Positions 1-7,403 of a stretch of DNA of 18,545 nucleotides are shown here, one piece after another (position 1 is the first letter of the stretch; each line of letters starts with the position of its first letter). The position numbers and the translations under genes were made by a program. The notes under the pieces are model-generated. The model was not told the DNA's origin and did no database searches. It saw only the letters and a list, made by a program, of their open reading frames with translations. This DNA comes from Lachnoclostridium phytofermentans (GTDB lineage Bacteria > Bacillota > Clostridia > Lachnospirales > Lachnospiraceae). The stretch lies in NCBI GenBank assembly GCA_003526525.1, contig DPVV01000292.1, positions 1-18,545 of the forward strand, in the 5' to 3' direction.

Positions 1-1871
1 TCTTTTCCTGTTCCTGAATAGAAGCGGCTGAACATTTCATAATATTCCAGTCGCAATACCTGAATACCTACAATCAATCCTTCTAGGCCAGCAACCAATA
101 AATTACCCAGAATAATAACTAATATATTTGGATGTGATCCTTCCGCATGTGCAAGCATTAATACAACTGACATCATACCTGCATGACTTAGTGCAAAAGC
201 ACCAACACGCACGAAGGATACTGTATTGGTTATATAGCTAAGTATAACTTCAAACATCTCAAAGAAGGTCTCAAGGAAAAACATACCTTTACTACCAGGA
301 ATCAAATCAGTCTTCTTTTCAATAAGTCTTGTAAGTGGCTCTTTTATAAAAATAAGCATTAAAGGAATTACAATTGTTATAAACAATAGAAAAACTCCTG
401 GTAAAGTGTGGCCTGTAAATAGTAATACAACGATTCCTACCACAGAACCATAGAATACGAATCCTGCAATACCATTGGTATCAAAAAATATCTTTTCAAT
501 ATTTTTTTCTCGAATACCATTTATTATATTAAATATCATTGCTATGAAAATAAGGAATACTCCAAATCCAACTGCTGTAATTAATACAGTCATTGGATCT
601 TTCATTGGATTCGTCCAAATAGGTTCAATCCATTCTTCAAATCCAAATACACTACCATATAAGAAACCAAATATAGTGGAAAATATTCCGGCACAGGATA
701 ATATTGCTGCAAGATTTAACTTTTTAACTTTATATAATATAAAGCCACCAACTACAAGACATAAGCCTTGACCAACATCACCGAACATCATACCAAACAT
801 AATAGAGTAAGTTAATGCTACAAATATGGTAGGGTCAATTTCTTTGTATGATGGTAAGCCATACATCTTTATGAATGTTTCAAATGGCTTAAAAATTCTT
901 GGATTTTTGAGTTTCGTGGGGGGTTTTGAGGTAGTACTACTGGCATGGTCATCCACGAAACAAGTCACCTCATGATCCCCTCCTATCTCCCTAAGGAATA
1001 ATTCCGTATCCTTTTCAGACATCCATCCGCAAAGAATATAATAAACCTCTTCTTTCTGCCTAGTACAAGCAGCAAGTTTTCTAATTTGTTGGTTATCACA
1101 ATATTCTTTTAACTTCTCATAGGCTGCAACAAAATCTGCTGCATGCTTTTTAAGTACGTCCTTCATCGTGAGTAATAATTCATCCTGTTGTTTTAACAAA
1201 GAACGGCGTTCTTGCTTTAAGCCCTGGTTGATGTCATTTAAGGTATCGGAATACCCTTCTGGGAAATCCATATCTTCAAAATGCAGGGAAGATAAAATAG
1301 CGTCTACCTTTGTTGCATGAATCGTTGGTACAAAATAAGCACCATAAACATAATTTTTATCGGATTTACATTCTATAAAGATTGTGTTCATATCTTCATA
1401 GATATATTTTGTTAACTTCTCATAGTAATCAATTGCAATACGGCCAAATTGACATCGTATAAATTGAAAACTATTTACTTTAGAAAGCTCAAGATCGAAG
1501 GAAAGATAAGGTTTGATTTCATCCTGTCTTTCAGCAATGGTTTCTAACTTCTCTTTGATTTCTTTCTTTTGCACGTCTAGATCATCTAGCATCAGATGCA
1601 TTTTTTCTAATAAATCCTCAGCCTCTTTATAGGTGATTTCGCGTCCCGAAGGCTTTATTTCAGGACGAAGTTGTTTCATGGTATCTTCAGCTTTTAATAA
1701 GCTTTCTCTATACGTATTCGTGTCCACGTAAGGAGTAAGATTGTGTATATCGCTCAGTTCTGATAGAGCATTTTCAACGTGTAACTCATATTTACTTAAA
1801 TACTGAGTAATTACACGGTTAATGTCCTCCTTAGGACCCGTAATGCGTAAAAACTTCATTTTCTCAATCAC
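1..1871 (-). CDS. ntpI: V-type ATP synthase subunit I (a-subunit), 3' end cut by window edge
   Basis: Membrane stator subunit of a bacterial V/A-type ATPase, which forms the ion half-channels against the K ring. About 623 codons are visible. The N-terminal half (residues 1 to about 330) is soluble and helical. The C-terminal half is multi-span and carries the family signatures ALTYSIMFGMMFGDVGQG and, near residue 555, SFVRVGAFALSHAGM with the conserved channel arginine (codon 207-209). The last visible residues, LRLEYYEMFSRFYSGTGK, match the usual C-terminus, so only about 10-30 residues should be missing. I chose a GTG start at 1871 because GGAGGTG lies 7 nt upstream; the in-frame ATG at 1859 would be about 19 nt from that site. 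It follows subunit C by 64 nt, a gap holding a perfect hairpin. The K, E/F, A, B and D genes presumably follow off the left edge. Confidence 0.95.
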   Translation of the reverse strand, partial: MIEKMKFLRITGPKEDINRVITQYLSKYELHVENALSELSDIHNLTPYVDTNTYRESLLKAEDTMKQLRPEIKPSGREITYKEAEDLLEKMHLMLDDLDVQKKEIKEKLETIAERQDEIKPYLSFDLELSKVNSFQFIRCQFGRIAIDYYEKLTKYIYEDMNTIFIECKSDKNYVYGAYFVPTIHATKVDAILSSLHFEDMDFPEGYSDTLNDINQGLKQERRSLLKQQDELLLTMKDVLKKHAADFVAAYEKLKEYCDNQQIRKLAACTRQKEEVYYILCGWMSEKDTELFLREIGGDHEVTCFVDDHASSTTSKPPTKLKNPRIFKPFETFIKMYGLPSYKEIDPTIFVALTYSIMFGMMFGDVGQGLCLVVGGFILYKVKKLNLAAILSCAGIFSTIFGFLYGSVFGFEEWIEPIWTNPMKDPMTVLITAVGFGVFLIFIAMIFNIINGIREKNIEKIFFDTNGIAGFVFYGSVVGIVVLLFTGHTLPGVFLLFITIVIPLMLIFIKEPLTRLIEKKTDLIPGSKGMFFLETFFEMFEVILSYITNTVSFVRVGAFALSHAGMMSVVLMLAHAEGSHPNILVIILGNLLVAGLEGLIVGIQVLRLEYYEMFSRFYSGTGK

Positions 1872-1897
1872 CGTAATTCACCTCCATGTGGTTAATT

Positions 1898-1928
1898 TAG
1901 TGTGAAAATTGCTTTTATTTTCACACTA
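1898..1928 (-). promoter_or_regulatory. Perfect 12-bp hairpin between ntpC and ntpI
   Basis: The arms TAGTGTGAAAAT (1898-1909) and ATTTTCACACTA (1917-1928) are exact reverse complements around a 7-nt loop. The hairpin starts 7 nt past the subunit C stop codon and ends 26 nt before the subunit I start. On the coding strand it is not followed by a T-run, so it is not a classic terminator. An RNA processing or stability element, or a partial terminator that sets subunit ratios, is plausible but inferred. Confidence 0.6.
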
Positions 1929-1935
1929 CATAAAA

Positions 1936-2976
1936 CTAAAGTTTAATAATCAATTCTAAAATATGATCAGATTCCAATCCGTAACGGATACACTCGAGTA
2001 CAGTGGTCAAATTATCAATCTCTAATTCTTTTAGGTATAGATAATTTAAGATTGGCGCAATGCTAACTGGATACTTAACCTTACTAAATTGATATGCATA
2101 CAAAATAGCTTCAAAATAAGCTCTCTCCATATCATCCTGAGTTAGATTTTCCTTATCAATTCGATATTTTGAAGCTTGTAAAAGATTCGTAAATTCCGTA
2201 ATTGAACTAGCATTAATCATATTCATTAAATCATGCTGATTTAACTTATAGGAAATCGGAATGATAACCGCTAAGATATCTGCTGGTTCTACCGCGTAGT
2301 ATTTTTTACTACGGTAGATCATCATGATATTCGCAACGTCGATTCTTGTACCGATAGCCCTAGTGAGGGTTTCTTGTTCTTTCCCTTTTAATACTTTATT
2401 CTTACGCTTCCATAATGCCTTATAATAGTAAACATCCAACTGCATCTCTAGATCAAACAAGGTTTTATGGTTGGAATTCAACATTCGCATAAATAGGGGG
2501 AAGTATTCTGTACCCCGAAGAATGTTTGTAAACTCTTCCAAATTTTTTGCATTTTCTAATTCTACCAACCGTAAAGAGGAATGTTCTTTAAAAATCTCTC
2601 GATATACTCCTAGATTTAATTTAATTTCTGGACTATACAGCTTTTGCAAACAACTTTTTAGCATTGACACTTCGTAATGGAAAAATACTAGCTTTAATAT
2701 TTCTCTTTGTTTTTTATCGGCAAACCGATATAATTTTGCAAAACTGTCATACAACGAGTTTTTTAATACCATCTCTATCTGCCCTCTGTGCACAGCATTT
2801 TCACTTAGTGCCGCAAAGAATGGCTGATATGCATCATGAGATTTAAAATATAGGACAAATTCATTGACTGAAGTCATCTCGGAAAGTTTTCTATAATCAT
2901 CGCCTTTGATGAGTTTACTCTCCATTGCCTTTGATTTTGTAGTGATACCACTGTACGATAGTAATTTACCTGACAC
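1936..2976 (-). CDS. ntpC: V-type ATP synthase subunit C (AC39/d-subunit family)
   Basis: Central-stalk socket subunit that links the rotor shaft to the membrane ring in V/A-type ATPases. The protein is 346 residues, normal for the family (about 330-350), soluble and largely helical. Its N-terminus, GKLLSYSGITTKSKAMES, is typical of clostridial V-ATPase C subunits. The start is GTG at 2976, with AGGAGAG about 8 nt upstream overlapping the stop codon of the preceding gene. The intergenic gap is only 4 nt, which suggests translational coupling with the G/H-type subunit. No frame disruption is seen. Identification rests on recognised sequence plus neighbours on both sides. Confidence 0.93.
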   Translation of the reverse strand: MSGKLLSYSGITTKSKAMESKLIKGDDYRKLSEMTSVNEFVLYFKSHDAYQPFFAALSENAVHRGQIEMVLKNSLYDSFAKLYRFADKKQREILKLVFFHYEVSMLKSCLQKLYSPEIKLNLGVYREIFKEHSSLRLVELENAKNLEEFTNILRGTEYFPLFMRMLNSNHKTLFDLEMQLDVYYYKALWKRKNKVLKGKEQETLTRAIGTRIDVANIMMIYRSKKYYAVEPADILAVIIPISYKLNQHDLMNMINASSITEFTNLLQASKYRIDKENLTQDDMERAYFEAILYAYQFSKVKYPVSIAPILNYLYLKELEIDNLTTVLECIRYGLESDHILELIIKL

Positions 2977-2980
2977 GCGA

Positions 2981-3292
2981 TCACTCTCCTATCAATTGTT
3001 TCATAATTTGCTTCACTAAATCATCTTGTTTGTCACTAAATTCCTGATTAAGTTTTTCGAGATTTTGTTCATACTCCTGCATCATGTTTGCTCTGGCGGC
3101 TTCCACTTCACTTTCATTTTTCTTTCGCAGATGTTCTACCTTTTCCTCTACTTCTTTATTCAGCTCATTATCATACTGTTCAAGGTCTACTCTGCTCTTT
3201 TGATAGATTCGTTGCTTTTCGTCTTCAGCTAGTTTTAAAATGTTCGATGCTTTTTCTTCAACTTCTACCATTAAACTAAGTATCTGCTCCAT
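2981..3292 (-). CDS. V-type ATP synthase subunit G/H-like coiled-coil protein (peripheral stalk)
   Basis: A 103-residue, highly charged, almost wholly helical protein. Heptad-like runs of E, K, Q and L through the middle and end fit a peripheral-stalk subunit (E/G or H type) that holds the catalytic head to subunit I. Small coiled-coil genes occupy the first position of many clostridial V-ATPase operons. I chose ATG at 3292 because AGGAGG lies 6 nt upstream. A longer frame from a TTG at 3313 would translate through that ribosome binding site, so it is unlikely. The stop codon lies 4 nt before the subunit C start. Coiled-coil proteins are hard to assign by eye; the call leans on operon position. 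Confidence 0.82.
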   Translation of the reverse strand: MEQILSLMVEVEEKASNILKLAEDEKQRIYQKSRVDLEQYDNELNKEVEEKVEHLRKKNESEVEAARANMMQEYEQNLEKLNQEFSDKQDDLVKQIMKQLIGE

Positions 3293-4488
3293 GCCACACC
3301 TCCTAAATCTCAATTTATTTCAACTTTCACACACTTCCATAACACCCACCACAATAGGACAAAATTATTTTTTATAATTCATTATCCTTTTTATGGAAGC
3401 TTAACCAATTCCTAGGTATATACTGGAAAGTAAGAAAACCGTATTCATAATACTCTTTTCTACTACAAAATCAATCCTTTTTTCTTTCCTTAACGAAAAC
3501 TTAACAGCTTACTTGACCATATTTTATGTCAGTTTAGATATTAATTACTAGAATATCGACCTCCTTCAAAATCGTTTTTTCCACACGGAACAACCGACTC
3601 CTATCTTCATTTTTATTGAATAATCAAGGTATCACTCGGGAATTTTAGTTCTGAAATCTTCTTAATTTCTTGAATGTTTTATACCATGATTTTTCTCCTA
3701 GAGACTTGTCCCCTCATCCTCATTGAATTAAGGTACAAAAAGAATCACAACATTACTTGGATTAAAATAATATTTATTTGGAAGTTATTGTTTGCTCTTA
3801 AGGGAGCATAGATAGATAAATTACGTTGACCTTATAATTTTCCCACAAATGCTCCTTAATTATTAATAATTTGATAGATTCTTTATTTCTTTAGTAACTG
3901 CAAGCCCAATCAGGTACCAACATAAAAAATGAATCATATCGATTTATTCTTATATTTTGATTCCCTACTATGTTATCCATTATGATTCATTTCCACCAAA
4001 TAAGTTGTAACCACATATGCTATAAAGACTACTTAATAAAGTAGACACATAGCAAATATCTATCAATAAAAAACAGTAAATTCAGCATCAAACCTAATCA
4101 TATGTATTAGTTTGAGACTTTATTTACCTGTTAGATATAACTTTTATTTATATTATATAGGAAATAATACAAACTATCTACTCTTTTTAGGAAGAGGTTA
4201 AATTAATCCTATGTTTTCGGTATTTTAGTATTTTATTTATTGATAAATTACATATATTGGTTAGAATTTCACATTTAATGGTATTTAACCCCTTTTTATT
4301 CATATTCCTTCAGGTTATAACAATTTTTCTAAGATGAGAGAAAATAAGAACATTCTTTACATATTCTGTCTTTACGGAAATGACTTATTGCTATGGATCA
4401 AGAGAAAAAAATGGCTGTAGCAAAAAGATTCTTCTTTAACAACTTGCAAAATAAAATAGTATTTGTGACATAAAATAGTATTAGTGAC
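3293..4488. other. Long intergenic region, no convincing gene
   Basis: About 1.2 kb between the V-ATPase operon start and the asnA terminator. It is very AT-rich. I found no frame with both a ribosome binding site and protein-like composition. It must contain the V-ATPase promoter, but I could not pick one with confidence. Visible structures are a 12-bp exact inverted repeat (3927-3938 with 3981-3992), a hairpin at 4088-4115 with one bulged base, near-complementary arms AAGGGAGCAT (3800-3809) and ATGCTCCTT (3849-3857), and a 19-bp tandem duplication at 4451-4488. A small RNA is possible but unproven. Confidence 0.6.
4451..4488. repeat. 19-bp tandem duplication
   Basis: Two adjacent copies, 4451-4469 and 4470-4488, of ATAAAATAGTATTWGTGAC, differing at one base. 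A third partial copy (ATAAAA) follows. It sits just past the U-tract of the asnA terminator. It appears to be non-coding, and no function is suggested by the sequence. Confidence 0.8.
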
Positions 4489-4537
4489 ATAAAAAGGTAC
4501 CTTGAAATGGCTTTTACAAACCAAATCAAGATACCTT
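4489..4537 (-). terminator. Rho-independent terminator of asnA
   Basis: On the minus strand the arms AAGGTATCTTGA (4537-4526) and TCAAGGTACCTT (4505-4494) pair over 12 bp with one G-U. An inner 6-bp stem (TGGTTT with AAGCCA) closes a 4-nt loop. A five-T run follows directly. It lies about 95 nt past the asnA stop codon. Confidence 0.85.
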
Positions 4538-4575
4538 TTCCTACCACCATGTTTCACACTACCTTCTTATTTAAA

Positions 4576-4616
4576 GCAGATATTCGCAACCGCTTACGCT
4601 ACTTGCTCATAACCTC
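4576..4616. repeat. Dispersed intergenic repeat A, copy 1
   Basis: This 41-bp stretch matches 16554-16595 with about five substitutions and one 1-base indel. It shares the blocks CTTACGCTACTTG and TCATAACCTC. It lies in the asnA 3' untranslated region, between stop codon and terminator. Read on the minus strand it includes GAGGTTATG followed by two codons and a TAG, a tiny frame also present in copy 2. Probably a non-coding repeat family. Confidence 0.75.
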
Positions 4617-4633
4617 TTTTCCACTACGTGGCA

Positions 4634-5644
4634 TTACAGTAATGTTATTCCATTATTACTTAATTTCTCTATATCCTCTTCCTTCCAGAACGAGGATTGG
4701 ACTTCCCCTATGTGGGCCTTACGTAAGAAGAACATACATATTCTACTTTGTCCAATACCACCACCTACGGTATATGGAAGTTCACGATTTAAAACAGCCT
4801 TTTGAAATGGGAGTTCGGAACGGTCCATACAGTCAGCAATTTTTAATTGGTTTGCTAATGACACCTCATCTACACGAATACCCATCGATGACAATTCAAG
4901 TGCTATATCAAGAACAGGATAATATACAATAATATCGCCGTTTAAAGACCAATCATCATAGTCAGGTGCTCTTCCATCGTGTCTTTCACCGCTTGCAAGA
5001 GCGCCGCCAATCTGCATAATAAATACCGCACCTTTTAGCTTTGCAATCTTGTACTCTCTTTCTTTTGGTGTATCATTTGGATACATATTCTCTAATTCCT
5101 GCGTTGTAACAAATGCAATTTCTTTCGGCAGAATCTTTCCAATGTATTCATATTTATCAGAGATATAATGTTCTGTATCTCTTAATGCCTGATATACACT
5201 ACGGACAACCGATTTTAAGGTTTCTACATTTCTTTCGTCATGTAGAAGTATTTTTTCCCAATCCCACTGATCAACAAAAATAGAATGTATATTATCTGTA
5301 TCCTCGTCACGACGAATTGCATTCATATCCGTATAAAGGCCTTCTCCATAAGCAAAGCCGTACTTCTTTAACGCCATCCTCTTCCATTTTGCCAAAGAGT
5401 GAACGATCTCCACTATTGCATCATCCTGCTCTTTAACTCCAAAACTTACCGGTCTTTCTACTCCATTTAGATTATCATTCAATCCAGTTTCCGGACGAAC
5501 AAATAAAGGTGCAGAGACACGTGTTAGATTTAACTGTTTTGCAAGCTGTCTTTCAAAATGGTCCTTGACATGCTTGATTGCTCCCTGCGTATCCTTAATA
5601 TCTAGAGCGGAGTGGTAGTCTTTGGGTAGTAATAATTCTAGCAT
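4634..5644 (-). CDS. asnA: Aspartate-ammonia ligase (asparagine synthetase A)
   Basis: Cytoplasmic enzyme that makes asparagine from aspartate, ammonia and ATP, forming AMP and PPi; structurally a class II aminoacyl-tRNA synthetase relative. The 336 residues match the family length. Recognisable AsnA blocks in order are VSAPLFVRPETGLNDNLNGV (residues about 43-62), HSLAKWKRMALKKYGF, EGLYTDMNAIRRDED, HSIFVDQWDWE, and near the C-terminus GGGIGQSRICMFFL, the class II motif 3-like ATP site. The start ATG at 5644 has AGGAGG 7 nt upstream. A strong sigma-A promoter lies 33-61 bp upstream and a terminator follows, so it is probably monocistronic. The leader of about 26 nt is too short for a T-box, unlike some clostridial Asn genes. 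No defects seen. Confidence 0.97.
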   Translation of the reverse strand: MLELLLPKDYHSALDIKDTQGAIKHVKDHFERQLAKQLNLTRVSAPLFVRPETGLNDNLNGVERPVSFGVKEQDDAIVEIVHSLAKWKRMALKKYGFAYGEGLYTDMNAIRRDEDTDNIHSIFVDQWDWEKILLHDERNVETLKSVVRSVYQALRDTEHYISDKYEYIGKILPKEIAFVTTQELENMYPNDTPKEREYKIAKLKGAVFIMQIGGALASGERHDGRAPDYDDWSLNGDIIVYYPVLDIALELSSMGIRVDEVSLANQLKIADCMDRSELPFQKAVLNRELPYTVGGGIGQSRICMFFLRKAHIGEVQSSFWKEEDIEKLSNNGITLL

Positions 5645-5676
5645 TCCTCTACCTCCTAAAAAATCTAGCTTTCTCT

Positions 5677-5705
5677 ATCATATCCTTACATGAATAGTTA
5701 GTCAA
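5677..5705 (-). promoter_or_regulatory. Sigma-A promoter of asnA
   Basis: Minus-strand TTGACT (5705-5700), a 17-bp spacer, then TATGAT (5682-5677). Transcription would start near 5670, leaving a leader of about 26 nt that contains the AGGAGG site. Confidence 0.8.
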
Positions 5706-5751
5706 TAAATATATTTTAACATTTATCAATATTATGTATAATTATAAGTTG

Positions 5752-5765
5752 TTTATCGCGATAAA
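5752..5765. promoter_or_regulatory. 14-bp perfect palindrome upstream of asnA
   Basis: TTTATCGCGATAAA is an exact palindrome, 47 bp upstream of the asnA -35 box and right beside the MATE terminator hairpin. It has the symmetry of a dimeric regulator operator. No known operator consensus was recognised, so the role is open. Confidence 0.4.
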
Positions 5766-5766
5766 T

Positions 5767-5798
5767 AATAATGAATTGAATGATAACAATTCATTATT
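5767..5798 (-). terminator. AT-rich terminator-like hairpin at the end of the MATE gene
   Basis: The arms AATAATGAATTG (5767-5778) and CAATTCATTATT (5787-5798) are exact complements around an 8-nt loop. The hairpin includes the MATE stop codon. The stem is AT-rich and followed on the minus strand by ATTTAT rather than a pure T-run, so termination may be partial. Confidence 0.5.
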
Positions 5799-7128
5799 CT
5801 GTTGATAAACCCTTGGGGATCGTTTTCTTTCTGGTAACGTGATACAGCATAATTCCGATGCTCGCTACAATCAGTTCAGTTGTTGGGAACACGAACCAAA
5901 CACCCAGTATTCCGCCAAGCGAGGATAGCAAAAAGGCCATTGGAATGATAATTAAAAACCCACGCAAAATTGATATGATATGTGCCGGGCGTGCATAATC
6001 AGTCGATGTAAAATATACAGAAATAATGATGTTAAATCCAGCAAAAACACATGCAGTGAAGTAAATTTTCAAACCTTTTATAGCAATGCTTTGCAAAAGC
6101 TCATTCTTCTCACTATTAAAAATACTTGCAATTTGCGGGGCTCTTAAAAATACAGTTACATAAACAATTCCTGAAACAATCAACATGGAAATCAGAGCAT
6201 ATCGTAAAATTGCCTGTACATTTTCACGATTACGAGCTCCATAGTTACTACTTATTATCGGCTGGATACCTTGAGCGATACCTGTATATATCGAAATTAC
6301 CACTAGTGAAAGATTGGCAATAATGCCATAGGCAGCAATTCCTACATTCCCTTGCAATCTCAGTATAATTATATTAAAAACAATCATAACAATACCGGAG
6401 GATACCTCTGTAATAAGCGATGGGATTCCACTTGAAACAATGCTTCTAATAAGCTTTATTGAGAGGTTACACTTCGTTAAATGAAAACAATTCTTCTTTC
6501 GAAAAAAGAATGGAGAGAGAATCAGTATACTAATTACCGGCGCAAGACCAGTAGCGAGAACAGCACCGAAGATCCCCATTTCAAGTGGAAACATAAAAAC
6601 ATAATCAAGTACTATGTTTGATAAGCTCCCACCTAACATTGCAATCATGGAGAGTTGCGGAGAACCATCATTTCGTACAAAACATAAAAGAACATTATTC
6701 AATAAAAACATGGGAGCAAACAATAGTATTACTTGTAAATAGGTTTTACTCATATGTAAAACTTCTCCCTCCGCACCCAATAGCATTACTATCCTATCGG
6801 AGTAAAAAAGTCCAAGTACAAAGAAAATAACAGCAAAACCAAGTGCCAAAAAAACAGTATTCGTAAATATACGATTTGCGCTATCCGTTTCATTTTGGAT
6901 ACTCTTAATAGAATACCCCGTAGCGCCTCCCATACCAAGCATTAAGCCACTTCCATGAATGAAGCTATAGATTGGAATTGCAAGATTGAGTGCAGCCAGA
7001 CCATTCGCCCCAAGCCCTTTCGAAACAAAGAAAGTGTCCGCTAAGATATAACAGGACAGCCCTATCATACCAAGGACGTTTAACGATGAGTATTTAAAAA
7101 AATTCTTCAAACATTCCGTATTTTTCAT
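5794..7128 (-). CDS. MATE family multidrug efflux transporter (MepA-like)
   Basis: Inner-membrane cation-coupled drug antiporter of the MATE family. The 444 residues fit the usual 440-460, with about 12 hydrophobic segments. The N-terminal block from LNLAIPIYSFIHGSGLMLGM to GGATGYSI is typical of the clostridial MepA/NorM-like branch, as is GGILGVWFVFPTTELIVAS near the C-terminus. The start is ATG at 7128 because GGAGG lies 5 nt upstream. An ATG at 7140 in the same frame would put that site inside the coding region and has no site of its own. The gene has a near-consensus promoter and a leader of about 125 nt with a full intrinsic terminator, so expression is likely controlled by attenuation. 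The substrate cannot be read from sequence. Confidence 0.93.
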   Translation of the reverse strand: MKNTECLKNFFKYSSLNVLGMIGLSCYILADTFFVSKGLGANGLAALNLAIPIYSFIHGSGLMLGMGGATGYSIKSIQNETDSANRIFTNTVFLALGFAVIFFVLGLFYSDRIVMLLGAEGEVLHMSKTYLQVILLFAPMFLLNNVLLCFVRNDGSPQLSMIAMLGGSLSNIVLDYVFMFPLEMGIFGAVLATGLAPVISILILSPFFFRKKNCFHLTKCNLSIKLIRSIVSSGIPSLITEVSSGIVMIVFNIIILRLQGNVGIAAYGIIANLSLVVISIYTGIAQGIQPIISSNYGARNRENVQAILRYALISMLIVSGIVYVTVFLRAPQIASIFNSEKNELLQSIAIKGLKIYFTACVFAGFNIIISVYFTSTDYARPAHIISILRGFLIIIPMAFLLSSLGGILGVWFVFPTTELIVASIGIMLYHVTRKKTIPKGLSTE

Positions 7129-7141
7129 ATTTACCTCCATA

Positions 7142-7204
7142 CAAAAATAAAAAGCGCCAGAGTTTTATATCTTCTATGGCCTAACGATATAAAACCTGAC
7201 GCTT
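7142..7204 (-). terminator. Intrinsic terminator inside the MATE leader (attenuator)
   Basis: Minus-strand AAGCGTCAG/GTTTTATATC (7204-7186) pairs with GATATAAAAC/CTGGCGCTT (7171-7152) over about 19 bp, with one bulged T and one G-U. TTTTTATTTTT follows. It ends 14 nt before the MATE start. The gene upstream is on the other strand, so this terminator can only act on the MATE transcript's own leader. Confidence 0.8.
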
Positions 7205-7207
7205 AAG

Positions 7208-7229
7208 TTCTTTACTCGGCAGTAAAGAA
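7208..7229 (-). promoter_or_regulatory. Leader hairpin upstream of the MATE attenuator
   Basis: TTCTTTACT (minus 7229-7221) and AGTAAAGAA (7216-7208) form an exact 9-bp stem with the 4-nt loop GCCG. It is 3 nt before the terminator stem. It may be part of a sensing or antiterminator structure. I could not match it to a named riboswitch class. Confidence 0.55.
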
Positions 7230-7259
7230 TAAGTCAATTACTGATTCAATTTTGGGCTT

Positions 7260-7288
7260 AGTGTATCACATGGTATACGGATTGTCAA
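7260..7288 (-). promoter_or_regulatory. Sigma-A promoter of the MATE gene with dyad in the spacer
   Basis: Consensus TTGACA (7288-7283), a 17-bp spacer, and TACACT (7265-7260). The spacer holds an interrupted palindrome, GTAT-NN-CATG-NN-ATAC (7263-7278), placed where a repressor or MerR-type activator could bind. Transcription would start near 7253. Confidence 0.75.
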
Positions 7289-7345
7289 CGCTAAGTCATT
7301 TATTCTAAAATACTTGGTTATGATTAATCACTAATAAAACTGAAG

Positions 7346-7374
7346 TTGAATTATGGAATATTTTGTGTGATAAT
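7346..7374 (+). promoter_or_regulatory. Probable promoter of the Ig-like protein gene
   Basis: TTGAAT (7346-7351), a 17-bp spacer, and GATAAT (7369-7374), 30 bp before the start codon. It is divergent from the MATE promoter, with about 58 bp between the two -35 boxes. Confidence 0.6.
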
Positions 7375-7403
7375 ATCCTTATTATTATATTAGGAGGGTG
7401 AGC

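Noticed and set aside
475..771. Open frame of 98 codons on the plus strand
   Set aside because: Lies wholly antisense to the conserved membrane part of V-ATPase subunit I.
4330..4490. Short frames before the asnA terminator (about 28 codons)
   Set aside because: No ribosome binding site, no recognisable protein, and the region runs into a tandem repeat.
4507..4932. Open frame of 141 codons on the plus strand
   Set aside because: Antisense to the conserved asnA coding region, its trailer and terminator, with no ribosome binding site.
5645..5793. T-box riboswitch before asnA
   Set aside because: The promoter leaves a leader of only about 26 nt; no T-box sequence or specifier stem is present.
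7129..7260. Known riboswitch class (purine, guanidine, ZTP, THF, preQ1) in the MATE leader
   Set aside because: I compared the loop and junction sequences from memory and found none of the expected conserved cores; it is kept only as an unclassified attenuator.
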